A stretch of DNA of 64,000 nucleotides from Candidatus Bipolaricaulota bacterium (GCA_022838705.1 JALHJZ010000001.1:416689-480688), one strand, 5' to 3'. Shown: positions 1-9,113, numbered from the stretch's first letter. Made by a program: numbers and translations. Notes: generated from the letters alone by a model not told the origin.

Positions 1-423
1 CACGCGGTGCTTGACGCAGGCATCGTTGACGAGGTAGCGGGTCTCTAGGTTGTCGAGCCCGTCCAGGACGACGCCCACGTTCGGCACGACCTCCTCCGCG
101 AGCTCGGGCCCGAGGCAGGCGACGTGGGAGGTGATGGCAACGTCCGGGGCGAGGCGACGGAGGGCCTCCGCCGCGGCCTCCGCCTTCGGCCGCCCGAGGT
201 CGCCGGGGGTGAACAGGGCCACGCGGTGGAGGTTCGTCTCCGCGACGAGGTCCCGGTCCACGAGGATGAGCTGGCCGATCCCGGCCCGGGCGAGGGCCTC
301 CGCGGTGTGGGACCCGAGCGCCCCGCACCCCACGATGAGGGCGGAGGACTCCCCGAGCCGTCGTTGGCCCTCCCGGCCGATCGCGGGGAGGACCGTCTGG
401 CGCGCGAACCGCGATCCCGTCAT
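1..423 (-). CDS. ThiF/MoeB/HesA-family adenylating enzyme, 3' end cut by window edge
   Basis: The 141 visible codons encode the N-terminal half of an E1-like adenylyltransferase. A Rossmann nucleotide-binding segment (IVGCGALGSHTAEALARAGI, about residues 29-48) is followed by LVDRD, an NLHR motif, and LDGLDNLETRYLVNDAC, the usual ThiF/MoeB order. Such enzymes adenylate the C-terminal glycine of a ubiquitin-like sulfur carrier (ThiS or MoaD) for thiamine or molybdopterin synthesis. The zinc-binding and catalytic-Cys part lies outside the window, so ThiF, MoeB and stand-alone HesA forms cannot be separated. The ATG at 423 is chosen because it begins the conserved domain; an AACAAT box lies 6 nt upstream, so the mRNA may be leaderless. 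The reading frame stays open to base 1. Confidence 0.85.
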   Translation of the reverse strand, partial: MTGSRFARQTVLPAIGREGQRRLGESSALIVGCGALGSHTAEALARAGIGQLILVDRDLVAETNLHRVALFTPGDLGRPKAEAAAEALRRLAPDVAITSHVACLGPELAEEVVPNVGVVLDGLDNLETRYLVNDACVKHRV

Positions 424-473
424 GCCCCGATTGTTTCCCGCCCGCGGGCCGGGGGCAAGGGGGGACTCGCGAG

Positions 474-532
474 ACCCCCCTCACCCTTCATTCCTCTCCC
501 CCCATCGGGGGAGAGGGTAGGGTCAGGGGGCT
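474..532. repeat. C/T-rich hairpin repeat unit
   Basis: One copy of the window-wide intergenic repeat: CCCCTCAC, then CCTCTCCCCC, a short loop, GGGGGAGAGG and an AGGGT(C/G)AGGGGG tail, forming a nested inverted repeat. A short hairpin of the second repeat class (GTCGGAC / GTGCGAC around a CTTGT loop, read antisense) follows at about 536-567. No gene is seen between 424 and 820. Confidence 0.75.
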
Positions 533-584
533 CGTTTCCGTAGCGTCGGACCTTGTGTGCGACGGCCCTTCGGGGTACGGGAAA

Positions 585-715
585 CGGCCGTCGGGCATAA
601 AGCCCGACCGGGAACCGCCGTCGGGGACGAGCCCCGCCGCTACGACGGCGAGGCCCCCCTCACCTTTCATCCCTCTCCCCCCATCGGGGGAGAGGGTAGG
701 GTGAGGGGGCCCTCC
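585..715. repeat. Composite repeat: loop-conserved hairpins plus C/T-rich hairpin
   Basis: Two short hairpins (GTCGGGC-ATAAA-GCCCGAC and GGGG-ACGAG-CCCC followed by GCCGCTACG) run straight into a C/T-rich hairpin unit. The segment from about 613 to 685 is close to the reverse complement of the repeats at 62690-62751 and 63410-63471. That makes it one composite mobile or expanding unit rather than independent low-complexity sequence. Confidence 0.7.
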
Positions 716-820
716 CCCGCCAGGGGGCAAGGGGAACCTGGTCCCCGAGGTGCCGGGGGGCGATGGGAACCGGTCCGGCCTCCGTACTGTATATTCCCTT
801 GAGCACAAGGGGGGATACCC

Positions 821-1558
821 ATGGTGAAGCGGATGATGGTCGTGCTGGCAGTCGTTCTGGTGACGGGGACCGCGTTTGCGGAGACGCCTGCCTACCTCTA
901 TGGCGAGGTGGCCACCCCCGCCGGAGCGGTGGATGAGCTGGCGGCGCGGGCGGAGGGCCTCGGGATCCCGACCGCAATCTTCACCGCGGACGGGCTGGTG
1001 GTGCGCGGCGCGGACGATGAGGACAAACTCCTCTCGGGAGGGCTCTACCTGTACCTGGATGGCGATCAGTTCCTTGTGGGGATGGAGGAAGGGATCGAGA
1101 GGGCGATCCTGCGCGGGGATCGCGACCGCGCTGAGCTCATCGTGTGGACAGGCGGCGACGTGATGGTCCCACCGCGGGAGGCGTTCGTCTCCCTCCTCCA
1201 AGAGCTCGGGCTCCTCGAGCGAGGGTGTGCGATCACCCTCATCGTAAAGGAGCTCCTCCTCAAGCTTCCGCGCGTCCCGGAGGGGGTGCACCTCGATCCG
1301 ACCCTGTGGGCGCTTGTCCAGCATCCGGATTGGTTCGGGGCGGCGCGGGACTACGGCCTGGACCGGGTCGGCCTGCGGGTGCGGGTGGTGGCCGAGGCGA
1401 GCGGGGCGCTCGCCGAGGACCTTGAGCCGTACGTCCTCAGCTCCACGGGGACACTGATGGACCTCCTCATCCCGATCGGCCTCCTCCCCAAACTGGGCCG
1501 TGACCCGGCGGTGAGGGCGGTGCGGCCGCCGTTCACCCCATACCCGGCGGAGGGGTGA
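821..1558 (+). CDS. Secreted protein of unknown function
   Basis: A 245-residue protein that I do not recognise. It starts with a clear signal peptide (residues 1-20, basic MVKRMM then a hydrophobic stretch ending GTAFA, likely cut before ETPAYL). The remainder is a soluble, mixed alpha/beta-looking domain rich in acidic residues, with no membrane segment and only one internal Cys. The ATG at 821 is preceded by AAGGGGGGAT, a good ribosome-binding site. Its stop codon overlaps the possible GTG start of the subtilase gene downstream, so the two are probably co-transcribed and exported together. A role as inhibitor, chaperone or partner of the protease is possible but is inference from position only. 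Confidence 0.8.
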   Translation: MVKRMMVVLAVVLVTGTAFAETPAYLYGEVATPAGAVDELAARAEGLGIPTAIFTADGLVVRGADDEDKLLSGGLYLYLDGDQFLVGMEEGIERAILRGDRDRAELIVWTGGDVMVPPREAFVSLLQELGLLERGCAITLIVKELLLKLPRVPEGVHLDPTLWALVQHPDWFGAARDYGLDRVGLRVRVVAEASGALAEDLEPYVLSSTGTLMDLLIPIGLLPKLGRDPAVRAVRPPFTPYPAEG

Positions 1559-1563
1559 GGAAG

Positions 1564-4500
1564 ATGAGGATGACAAGAGAGCAAAGCAAGAACGTTCGTC
1601 GGGGACGAGCCCCGGTGCTAGTTGCCTTGGCGGTGGTCCTGGCGGTTGGGTGTGCCGGGCTCGGCCAGGTGGAGATCGTCGCCCTCGATGCGGACCGGGC
1701 GGCGTGGGACGCGGTCGTCGCCCAAGCGGCGGGGGCCGGCCTCGCCGCGACCGTGAAGGACTACAACGAGGCCGCCCTCTACAACCAGGTGTACCTCCTC
1801 GTGGGGATCGGCATGGCGAGGTTCGACGTCGCCCAGGCGCTCATGACCTGGGCGCCGAACGTCGCCCCGCGGTTCGCCGACCTCACGCCCTACGTCCCCC
1901 AGCTCCAGGCCGCTGGCCTCGAGATCTACCGGTACGGGGGGCGGGCGATCGGCGTCGTCCTCCCGTGGCGGGCGGAATCGTTCGCCGGCGTGTCGGCCCG
2001 CTCGACGCGGGTCAACGAATCGGTCCAGCTCCTGACTTACCTCCCGGCGGGGGGCACCAGGGCGCCGGAGGCGAAGAGGGGGGGCGTTCCCCTCTCGATC
2101 GGGCCCGTCACGATCACGAAGACGGAGAAGAGGAACCCGCATGTGGACGGGGCCCTGGAGACGTTCGTCGCCGCGACGCGGCAGGTCGTGTCCACCGGTG
2201 TCCTCACCGCCCTCAGCAAGGTCCCCGCCCAGGCCCGCGATGCCCTGACGAAGGTGGCGGGGATGCTCGGGATCCCCCTCTCCCCGGCCGGGGACGCGGT
2301 GACCCTCGTCATCGAATCGAAGGGTGGGGTGGCCCCGCTTGGGGTCGCGGTGGAGCCGGTCTCCTCCCCCCTTGGGCTGACGAAGGTGTCGGTCCCCCTC
2401 TCCCAGCTGGAGAGCTTCCTCGCTCAGGTCGGTCCGGGGGTCTACGTGCGGCTGCCGTACACCCCCCATGAGCTCGCGGTCACGTCCGAAGGGGCGAGCC
2501 TCGTCGGCGCATCCGCGTTCCACTCCGCCGGGATCCGCGGGTCGGGGGTGAAGGTGGCGGTGATCGACCTCGGGTTCAACGGCCTTGCCACCTCGCAAGC
2601 ACAGGGCAACCTCCCCTATTCCGTCGTCACCCGCGACTTCACCGGGACCGGGATCGAAACCGGGATCTCCCACGGCACGGCCGTGGCGGAGATCGTGTAC
2701 GACATCGCCCCCGATGCCCAGCTCTACCTCGTGAAGATCGGGAACGAAGTGGACCTCGATAACGCGGTGACGTACTGCATCTCCGAGGGGATCCACATCA
2801 TCAACCACTCTTTGGGCTGGTACAACACGAACTTCTACGATGGCACCGGGACCATCGCCGACATCGCTCGCCGGGCGACCTCGGCCGGGATCCTGTGGGT
2901 CCAGGCGGCGGGGAACAGCGGCCAGAAGCACTACGGGGCCACGTTCACCGATGGGAACTCCGATAGCTGGCACGACACGGATGTCACCTTCACCGCCACC
3001 GCCGGGCAGCAGATCGCGTTCTACCTGACGTGGGACGCCTGGCCGGCGACGGGGGACGACTACGACCTCTACCTCTATGGCCCGACCGGTACGCTCGTCG
3101 CGAGTTCCACCGCGACCCAGGGCGGGACCGAGCAGCCGACGGAGCGGATCACCACCACCGCCGGGTCGAGCGGGACGTACCGGGTGCGGATCCAGAAGGC
3201 GAGCGGGGCCACGCGACGCCTATCCCTGTTCTCGATCGTCCACGACCTGACCCCCGCCGTGTCCGCGTCGAGCATGCCCGCCCCGGCGAACGCCGCCGAG
3301 GTCCTGTCGGTGGGGGCGATCAACTGGGCGAACTACGCGACCGGGCCGATCGCGGCCTACTCCTCACGCGGGCCGACCGGGGATGGACGCGCCAAGCCCG
3401 ACCTCGCTGCCCCGGACAACGTCACGACCGGGATGGACTACTACAGCCCGTTCCCCGGGACGTCGGCCGCGGCGCCGCACGTGGCGGGGATCGCTGCCCT
3501 CCTCAAGGCAGAGGCACCAAGCCTGAACCGGAGCTCGCTCACAAGCCGGATCCTCTCATTCTGCGTTCCGATGGGGGACCCGTATGCGTTCGGCGCGGGG
3601 CGGCTCGAGGCCCGGCCCCAGGGCCCCACGGCCCAGCCCGATCTCGTGGTGGACGCGATTTCCTACAGTCCGACGACGCCGACGGTTGGGTCCACGATCA
3701 CGTTCCAAGTGACGGTGCGGAACCAGGGGACGGCTTCGGCGGGGTCGTTCGTCCTCCGGCTGCAGGGAGCAGCCTCGTACCAGGACGCGACGGTCTCGTC
3801 CCTCGCGGCCGGTGCGTCCACAACGCGGACGTTCACGTTGCCCCTCTCGACCTCGCCAGAGACGTTCACGGCGACAGCGGATGTCAACGGTCAGGTGAGC
3901 GAGTCGGACGAGGCGAACAACACCCGCCAGGTGACCGTGACCGGACCGGTGGCGCGGCCGGACCTCGTGGTGGACAACATCACGTACACGCCGACAACGC
4001 CGAACTTAGGGCAGACGATCACGTTCCAGGTGACGGTGCGGAACCAGGGGACGGCGAGCGCCGGATCGTTCACTGTCCGGCTGCAGGGAGCGGCCTCGTA
4101 CCAGGACGCGACGGTCTCGTCCCTCGCGGCCGGGGCGTCCACAACGCGGACGTTCACGTTGCCCCTCTCGACGAGCCCGGAGACGTTCACCGCGACAGCG
4201 GACGTGCGCAACCAGGTCACCGAGTCGGACGAGGCGAACAACCAGCGGCAGGTGGCGATCTTCGTGACCACGCCGCTCGGGTTCACCGTCGCCACCAACA
4301 AGTCCACCTACACCGTGGGCGAGCCGGTGCGGGTCACGGTGACCCTGTCCCGGGCGAGCTACGTGTACCTGATCGAGCTCGACGCGGCGGGGCGGGCGGT
4401 ATTCATCTTCCCCAACCGCTGGGAGCCAAGCCCCCAGCTTCCCGCGGGGACGACCCAGCTCCCGCGGACCACGGCCTACGCCTACACCACGTCCGAGCCA

Positions 4501-5790
4501 GCGGGCCCTGAGCAGATCGTCGGGTTCGCTTCCGACCGGGCCATCCCCTACTTCCCGACGAGCTACGGCACGGGGTTCCCGATCCTCGCCACGAACGGGG
4601 CACTGTTCCTGTCCCAGGTCCGCTCCTGGCTCGCCGCGAACGTGCCGACCGGGTCGTGGGCCGAAGCCAGTGCCCCATTCACGATCGTCCTTCCGACGAA
4701 CCAGCCCCCGACCGCGTCGTTCACCTTCTCCCCGACGAGTCCGCTTGTGAACCAGTGGGTCACGTTCGACGGTCGAGCTTCGTCGGATCCGGACGGCACG
4801 ATCACATCCTGGGCGTGGGACTTCGGCGACGGGGCGACCGGGACCGGGTCCCAGATCCAGAAGCGGTACAGCTCCGGTGGCACCTACACCGTGGCCCTCA
4901 CCGTCACCGATAACCGGGGCGCGACGGCCACCACCACCCGCACCGTCGTCGTAGGCACGCCCAACCAACCGCCCACGGCGAGCTTCACCTTCTCTCCCAC
5001 GAACCCCGATCCGGGGGAGAACGTCCTATTCAACGCCGCGGCTTCCTCCGATCCGGATGGCACGATCACCGCCTACAGTTGGAACTTCGGCGATGGCACG
5101 ACCGGGACGGGGATGAACATCACCAAGGCCTACACCTCGGCCGGGACCTACGTCGTCACCCTCACCGTCACCGATAACCTCGGCGCCACCGGGACCACCA
5201 CCCGCACGATCCAGGTGGGCACGCCACCGCCACCGCCTCCGACCCTCCCCGGGATGCCGACGATTGACAAGCCTGGGATCTACGTGTGGGGCGACCCGGA
5301 GAACCACTGGCACGTCACCGTCGCCGGCGACCCAAGCTGGACTTCCCCGCGGCCATTCGAGGTCACCCTCGAGGCCCAGGGAACGTTCGCGAACCGCGTG
5401 TTCACCCCGGCCGGGCCGACCCCGACCATCAGCGCCTCCGGCGGGATCACGAAGCTTGGGTGGACGGGGGCGATCGCGTCCGGGTGGGCCGACCTCGCGT
5501 TCGACCTCACCGGGGCGACCTCGATGCAGCTCACCCTGTACCTCGACACCGACGGCGACGGGGTCGCCAAGCCGGCGGGGATTGCAGCCGCCAAGGAGAT
5601 GGTCTACCTGCGCACCTGCAAAACAAACCCGCCCTACAACCCATTCGTCCTCCTGGCGCAGCGAGGGGTCACTGCGCTCCTGCCGTCGGCGAACTTCCAG
5701 GTCGGGTACTGCTCGGGAGGCTCTTATCCCACCTGCACCATGATCCGCTGGGACATCGAGCACCGGGAGAGGGAGGCAGGCTGCCGCTAG
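1564..5790 (+). CDS. Secreted subtilisin-family (S8) serine protease with CARDB and PKD domains
   Basis: A multidomain exported protease of about 1408 residues. The order is signal peptide, N-terminal region to about 325, peptidase S8 domain, two CARDB repeats (about 692-900), a DUF4384-like domain (about 907-1000), two PKD domains (about 1046-1219, each with PPTASFTFSP), a polyproline linker and a C-terminal domain. The triad is Asp335 (VAVIDLG), His370 (SHGTAVAE) and Ser634 (GTSAAAPHVAG), all in canonical motifs, so it should be active. ATG 1564 is preferred (GGAGGGG 8 nt upstream); GTG 1555, overlapping the previous stop, is possible. The signal-peptide n-region is encoded partly by a repeat-like hairpin at 1598-1620. 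A strong terminator follows the gene. Confidence 0.9.
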   Translation: MRMTREQSKNVRRGRAPVLVALAVVLAVGCAGLGQVEIVALDADRAAWDAVVAQAAGAGLAATVKDYNEAALYNQVYLLVGIGMARFDVAQALMTWAPNVAPRFADLTPYVPQLQAAGLEIYRYGGRAIGVVLPWRAESFAGVSARSTRVNESVQLLTYLPAGGTRAPEAKRGGVPLSIGPVTITKTEKRNPHVDGALETFVAATRQVVSTGVLTALSKVPAQARDALTKVAGMLGIPLSPAGDAVTLVIESKGGVAPLGVAVEPVSSPLGLTKVSVPLSQLESFLAQVGPGVYVRLPYTPHELAVTSEGASLVGASAFHSAGIRGSGVKVAVIDLGFNGLATSQAQGNLPYSVVTRDFTGTGIETGISHGTAVAEIVYDIAPDAQLYLVKIGNEVDLDNAVTYCISEGIHIINHSLGWYNTNFYDGTGTIADIARRATSAGILWVQAAGNSGQKHYGATFTDGNSDSWHDTDVTFTATAGQQIAFYLTWDAWPATGDDYDLYLYGPTGTLVASSTATQGGTEQPTERITTTAGSSGTYRVRIQKASGATRRLSLFSIVHDLTPAVSASSMPAPANAAEVLSVGAINWANYATGPIAAYSSRGPTGDGRAKPDLAAPDNVTTGMDYYSPFPGTSAAAPHVAGIAALLKAEAPSLNRSSLTSRILSFCVPMGDPYAFGAGRLEARPQGPTAQPDLVVDAISYSPTTPTVGSTITFQVTVRNQGTASAGSFVLRLQGAASYQDATVSSLAAGASTTRTFTLPLSTSPETFTATADVNGQVSESDEANNTRQVTVTGPVARPDLVVDNITYTPTTPNLGQTITFQVTVRNQGTASAGSFTVRLQGAASYQDATVSSLAAGASTTRTFTLPLSTSPETFTATADVRNQVTESDEANNQRQVAIFVTTPLGFTVATNKSTYTVGEPVRVTVTLSRASYVYLIELDAAGRAVFIFPNRWEPSPQLPAGTTQLPRTTAYAYTTSEPAGPEQIVGFASDRAIPYFPTSYGTGFPILATNGALFLSQVRSWLAANVPTGSWAEASAPFTIVLPTNQPPTASFTFSPTSPLVNQWVTFDGRASSDPDGTITSWAWDFGDGATGTGSQIQKRYSSGGTYTVALTVTDNRGATATTTRTVVVGTPNQPPTASFTFSPTNPDPGENVLFNAAASSDPDGTITAYSWNFGDGTTGTGMNITKAYTSAGTYVVTLTVTDNLGATGTTTRTIQVGTPPPPPPTLPGMPTIDKPGIYVWGDPENHWHVTVAGDPSWTSPRPFEVTLEAQGTFANRVFTPAGPTPTISASGGITKLGWTGAIASGWADLAFDLTGATSMQLTLYLDTDGDGVAKPAGIAAAKEMVYLRTCKTNPPYNPFVLLAQRGVTALLPSANFQVGYCSGGSYPTCTMIRWDIEHREREAGCR
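3694..4206 (+). repeat. Internal tandem duplication encoding the two CARDB domains
   Basis: Segments 3694-3885 and 4015-4206 match at a constant offset of 321 nt (107 codons), with long runs of identical bases and few synonymous changes. This indicates a recent in-frame duplication or gene conversion of one CARDB domain within the protease. Confidence 0.8.
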
Positions 5791-5806
5791 GGTCTAGTCG
5801 AGCGGT

Positions 5807-5841
5807 GGGGCCCCGGCCAGGCCGGGGCCCCTCTCTTTTCC
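5807..5841 (+). terminator. Intrinsic terminator after the subtilase gene
   Basis: An 11-bp GC stem (GGGGCCCCGGC / GCCGGGGCCCC) with a 3-nt loop, followed by TCTCTTTTCCC, 16 nt after the stop codon. Confidence 0.85.
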
Positions 5842-5851
5842 CTATTCCTTA

Positions 5852-6123
5852 CCCCCTCACCTTCCATTCCTCTCCCCCTCAAGGGGGAGAGGCAAGGTGA
5901 GGGGGCTCATTCCTCTCCCCCTCAAGGGGGAGAGGCAAGGTGAGGGGGCTCATTCCTTTCCCCCAATGGGGTAGAGGTAGGATGAGGGGGTCTCAATCCC
6001 TCTCCCCCTTTGGGGGAGAGGGGAGGGTGAGGGGGAAGATCGGTGAGGGGGCACCCTCCCCGCGCCCCTCCCTCAAGGGAGGGGAGAAGGAACGGGGGGA
6101 GAAGGGAGGGTGAGGGGGCACCC
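5852..6123. repeat. Cluster of C/T-rich hairpin repeats
   Basis: At least four CCTCTCCCC-loop-GGGGAGAGG units in a row, ending with the variant CACCCTCCCCGCGCCCCTCCC / GGGAGGGG. It fills the gap between the subtilase gene and the convergent gene at 6147-7733. No reading frame here looks real. Confidence 0.75.
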
Positions 6124-6146
6124 TGCAGTGCCCCCTCAGAATGCGT

Positions 6147-7733
6147 CTACTTGCACACGTTCGTACGCCCAACGGAGGACGTGGCCTCGTTGTTCGCTTC
6201 GTTGCACTCCGTCACCTGGTACATGCAGTCGGCGAACACCGCGACCGGGACGGGGAACGGTAGACCCCCCGTCGGGGAGGACACAATGAACTCGTCCGAG
6301 AGCGTTACTGACGCCCCCGGGGCGAGGTCGGAGATGTGATCCATCGTTGACTCGCTTCCCGCCCCCAAGCACACCCAGAACCCGCCACTGGACGCGGTGC
6401 CGATGTTCTTGATGGATGCCACCACCGTGACCACGATCTCCTGGCGCGGCGTATACAGCCAGCACGCCTTGAGGCCGACCACGGCCAGGTCAGGGCACCC
6501 GCTCTCCTCGCCCGGGCGTGGGCCGGTCGTGCGGAACTTGACGTACGGTGCGAGGGCGACGGTCGGCTTCGCGCACCCCGCTATTGCGGCCCCCTGCCAG
6601 GTGTCCGTGGTCGGTGCCGGAACGGCGAACCCGAACCCGGCCGTCTCCCCGACCCCGATGCCGCAGCTGCCCAACGGAGCGAGCCAGCTCCACTCCCCCC
6701 ACGGGTTCACGAGCCAGCCGGCCGGGCCCCACTGATCGAGGGTCGGGAAGCCGTAGGAGTTGGGAACGAAGAACTCGCAGATCCCGCACCCTTCGAACAC
6801 GAAGCTCAGGTTCGTCACGCGGTAGCTGTAGAGATCGCGGTCGCCTTCCCGCGTGACGCACTCCTCGACCTTGAAGTTCCCCCACTCCGAGCTGACGGTC
6901 ACGACGTCGTAGCCGATCGTGCTGGCGGGACAGGGTCCGGGGACGGTCCCTATGCCGGGGGTGTGGACCGGGGACAGGGACAGCATGAACTCGAGCGGCA
7001 TCCATCCCGCGTACCGCACCAGCCACCAGCGCTCGGGCCCTTTCGCCATGTGGGTCGGGAACACCTGCGCCTGGATTCCGGCGACCGTGGGATCGTCGCT
7101 TGTGTCCACGACGTCGATCGGCCACCCGTCGCGCTCCTCCTCCATCGCGAACGACCGCCCGACGAAGAACGTGTTTGTCTCCTGCTCCTTGCCCAGGCCG
7201 ACCAGCACGCCCTCGCCGGCGAGGAGCTCGCCCCGGTAGTCGGCGTGGGACGCGTTCGGGCGCTCCTCGATCCTGATGAGGGGGTAGGCGGAGGGGGAAA
7301 ACGGCCTATGGAAGACCGCTTCGTACTCCGCAGCGAACGTGTCATCCCACAGCTTGAGCACGAACTCCTGTGGGTAGAGGTCCGACACGTAGCGCGCCAC
7401 GGCGTCCACTAACCGCGGATCGAGCGCGGCCCGGTCGGGCGTCACCCCCATCTCCCGGGCGAACTGGTCCGCGAGGAGGAGCGTGTCCTCCTCATCCACC
7501 ACGCCGTCCTCGTTCAGATCGGGGAGCAAGGCGGGGTAGCCGTGCTGGGCGAGCCACGCCATCACGATCGCCGCGCAGACAGGGCCCCTATGGGCGACCG
7601 TCCCCTGTTTGAGCGCCTCGTGGGAGACGAGCTCAAGATCGGCCACCTCGAACAGCGTGCGAGGGGGGACATCTTGCCCCACCGCCGCCACCGCGGCGCC
7701 GAGGAGCAAGCCCACCAATAGGAAACGCTTCAT
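6147..7733 (-). CDS. Secreted protein with dockerin-like EF-hand and C-terminal CARDB domain
   Basis: A 528-residue exported protein. After a signal peptide (MKRFLLVGLLLGAAVAAVG) comes a segment at about residues 45-95 with DLNEDGVVDEEDTLLL, a calcium-binding EF-hand loop embedded in a dockerin-type helix. The middle (about 100-400) is unrecognised, Trp-rich and has several Cys. The last 100 residues (PDLAVVGLKACW... IKNIGTASSGGF) match the CARDB fold, as in the neighbouring protease. ATG 7733 is preferred over GTG 7742 because GGAGGTGG sits 7 nt upstream; a TATACT box lies at complement 7781-7786. The dockerin-like loop suggests calcium-stabilised surface display or a cohesin-type contact, but only one repeat is visible and no cohesin is seen in the window. 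Confidence 0.8.
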   Translation of the reverse strand: MKRFLLVGLLLGAAVAAVGQDVPPRTLFEVADLELVSHEALKQGTVAHRGPVCAAIVMAWLAQHGYPALLPDLNEDGVVDEEDTLLLADQFAREMGVTPDRAALDPRLVDAVARYVSDLYPQEFVLKLWDDTFAAEYEAVFHRPFSPSAYPLIRIEERPNASHADYRGELLAGEGVLVGLGKEQETNTFFVGRSFAMEEERDGWPIDVVDTSDDPTVAGIQAQVFPTHMAKGPERWWLVRYAGWMPLEFMLSLSPVHTPGIGTVPGPCPASTIGYDVVTVSSEWGNFKVEECVTREGDRDLYSYRVTNLSFVFEGCGICEFFVPNSYGFPTLDQWGPAGWLVNPWGEWSWLAPLGSCGIGVGETAGFGFAVPAPTTDTWQGAAIAGCAKPTVALAPYVKFRTTGPRPGEESGCPDLAVVGLKACWLYTPRQEIVVTVVASIKNIGTASSGGFWVCLGAGSESTMDHISDLAPGASVTLSDEFIVSSPTGGLPFPVPVAVFADCMYQVTECNEANNEATSSVGRTNVCK

Positions 7734-7802
7734 CGCCACCACCTCCGTGGGACCACAGCGCGCGCTGCGGAGCCGCGGCCAGTATACGGCGAATGCCCCG
7801 GA

Positions 7803-7838
7803 GGGGGGAAAAGAACGGGCCCCGGAGTCCGGGGCCCG
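7803..7838 (-). terminator. Intrinsic terminator of the gene at 7863-8954
   Basis: A CGGGCCCCGG / CCGGGGCCCG stem followed on the minus strand by TTCTTTTCCCC, just past the stop codon of the minus-strand gene. Confidence 0.8.
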
Positions 7839-7862
7839 TGAGTATTGCCGTATAAGGCTAGA

Positions 7863-8954
7863 CTAGAACGTGAAGACCCAGCCGAGCGAGAGTGCGGTCG
7901 TCGGCGAGGAGAACCCAACGGTGACCGTCAGGTTGGAGAAGAGCGGGAGCGATAGGTCGAACCCGAGCCGGGAGATCCCGAACAGGCCGCCGCCGTTGTC
8001 GAAGTAGATGGCCAGGCCGGCATTCCACTTGCCACCACAGCAGGCGGAGCCGCAGAAGGTCATCTTCACGTACTCGAACTCATCACCGGTGAAGACGTCG
8101 CCCACGATATCCTCGACCGCCTCAGGGTCAGTGGCGGTCAGGAACTCGATCGTGTTGCAGTCCGCGATCGTGCAGCTGATCTTCCACCCGTAGATCTCAA
8201 GCGCCGGCATGGTCGTGGCGCCCTCCGGGATGTCGGCATAGACCGTGAAGCATCCCTCGCCGAACCCAGCGAACTTCGGGGTGATCGTGACTTCCTTCGT
8301 TGTCGTGGTGAACTTGATCGCCGCATCGAAGGAGATCCCGCAGCAGATCTCGAAGACATCGTTCAGGCTGAACGTGAGGTAGTTGAAGCCTAGCGCCTTG
8401 GTGAAGTCGAACTCGACGTCATAGGTCACGCCGCAGCACAGGGCAAGGCCCTTCGCGACGAGGTTCAGGTTGGAGAAGAACGTCCCAGTACAGCAGTCCA
8501 AGCCCACGATCTTAATCGTGAACGGGGCGAGGGTCGTCGTCAGGGTGTAGCGGAGGTTGGCGCCGGTGCTGTCAGGGCAGAAGGTCTGCGGGAGGGCCCA
8601 GTGCTCGACCTTGAGGCTCAAGCCGATCCCCGCGAAGTCGAACTTCGTGGTCACGTCGGCCTTGGTGTAGGCCGGGGCGTCGAAGTCGAAGTACATGTTC
8701 CCGCCGAGGGTGAACGGGCCAAACAACCCACTGAGCTTGAGCTGCATCGTGTCAGACGTCCCACCGAGGAGGCTCAGGACGGCCCCGAAGGTGAGTCCGT
8801 ACTCGCTATAGTTCAGGGTCAGCGTGTTCTTGGTGAGGGCCATCGTTGGCAGAATGTCGAGGCCACCCTCCCACTTGCCGCTGATCGTGCCCAATCCGAA
8901 TGCACCAAAGCCAATTGTCGTAAGAACCATACACAACGCGAGAGCCCGCTTCAT
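7863..8954 (-). CDS. Secreted, beta-strand-rich protein with repeated CC motifs
   Basis: A 363-residue exported protein with signal peptide MKRALALCMVLTTIGFGAFG. The rest alternates hydrophobic and polar residues in short strands (FTLGGNMYFDFDAP, YDVEFDFTKALGFNYLTFSL) and ends in SLGWVFTF with a terminal Phe, like an outer-membrane beta-barrel or a beta-rich surface protein. Four vicinal Cys pairs occur (DCCTG, LCCGV, ICCGI, ACCGG) plus several single Cys, so disulfide cross-linking or metal binding is likely. The start is supported by AGGAGG upstream and by a strong promoter at 9085-9113; a terminator follows. No family is recognised. Single-gene transcription with a near-consensus promoter suggests abundant expression. 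Confidence 0.8.
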   Translation of the reverse strand: MKRALALCMVLTTIGFGAFGLGTISGKWEGGLDILPTMALTKNTLTLNYSEYGLTFGAVLSLLGGTSDTMQLKLSGLFGPFTLGGNMYFDFDAPAYTKADVTTKFDFAGIGLSLKVEHWALPQTFCPDSTGANLRYTLTTTLAPFTIKIVGLDCCTGTFFSNLNLVAKGLALCCGVTYDVEFDFTKALGFNYLTFSLNDVFEICCGISFDAAIKFTTTTKEVTITPKFAGFGEGCFTVYADIPEGATTMPALEIYGWKISCTIADCNTIEFLTATDPEAVEDIVGDVFTGDEFEYVKMTFCGSACCGGKWNAGLAIYFDNGGGLFGISRLGFDLSLPLFSNLTVTVGFSSPTTALSLGWVFTF

Positions 8955-9084
8955 AAGTCCATCCTCCTTGTACCTAGGTCAATTTCGGTTTGTGCTTCCA
9001 CACATTCGGGATCCCGAAACCCCGCCAGCACATAGGTCCCTTCGTTCTGCCCACCACCTCCCTCTATCAGAGGATACGTGGCTA

Positions 9085-9113
9085 ATGATAGTGACCCCGC
9101 CGTCCCCTGTCAA
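9085..9113 (-). promoter_or_regulatory. Sigma70-type promoter of the CC-motif protein gene
   Basis: On the minus strand TTGACA (9108-9113) and TATCAT (9085-9090) are separated by 17 nt. This gives a leader of about 120 nt before the ATG at 8954. Confidence 0.8.

Noticed and set aside
5852..6123. Short frames within hairpin clusters, some with an ATG
   Set aside because: Translated repeats give Pro/Ser/Arg-rich sequence with no Shine-Dalgarno, and the same frames recur in every cluster.
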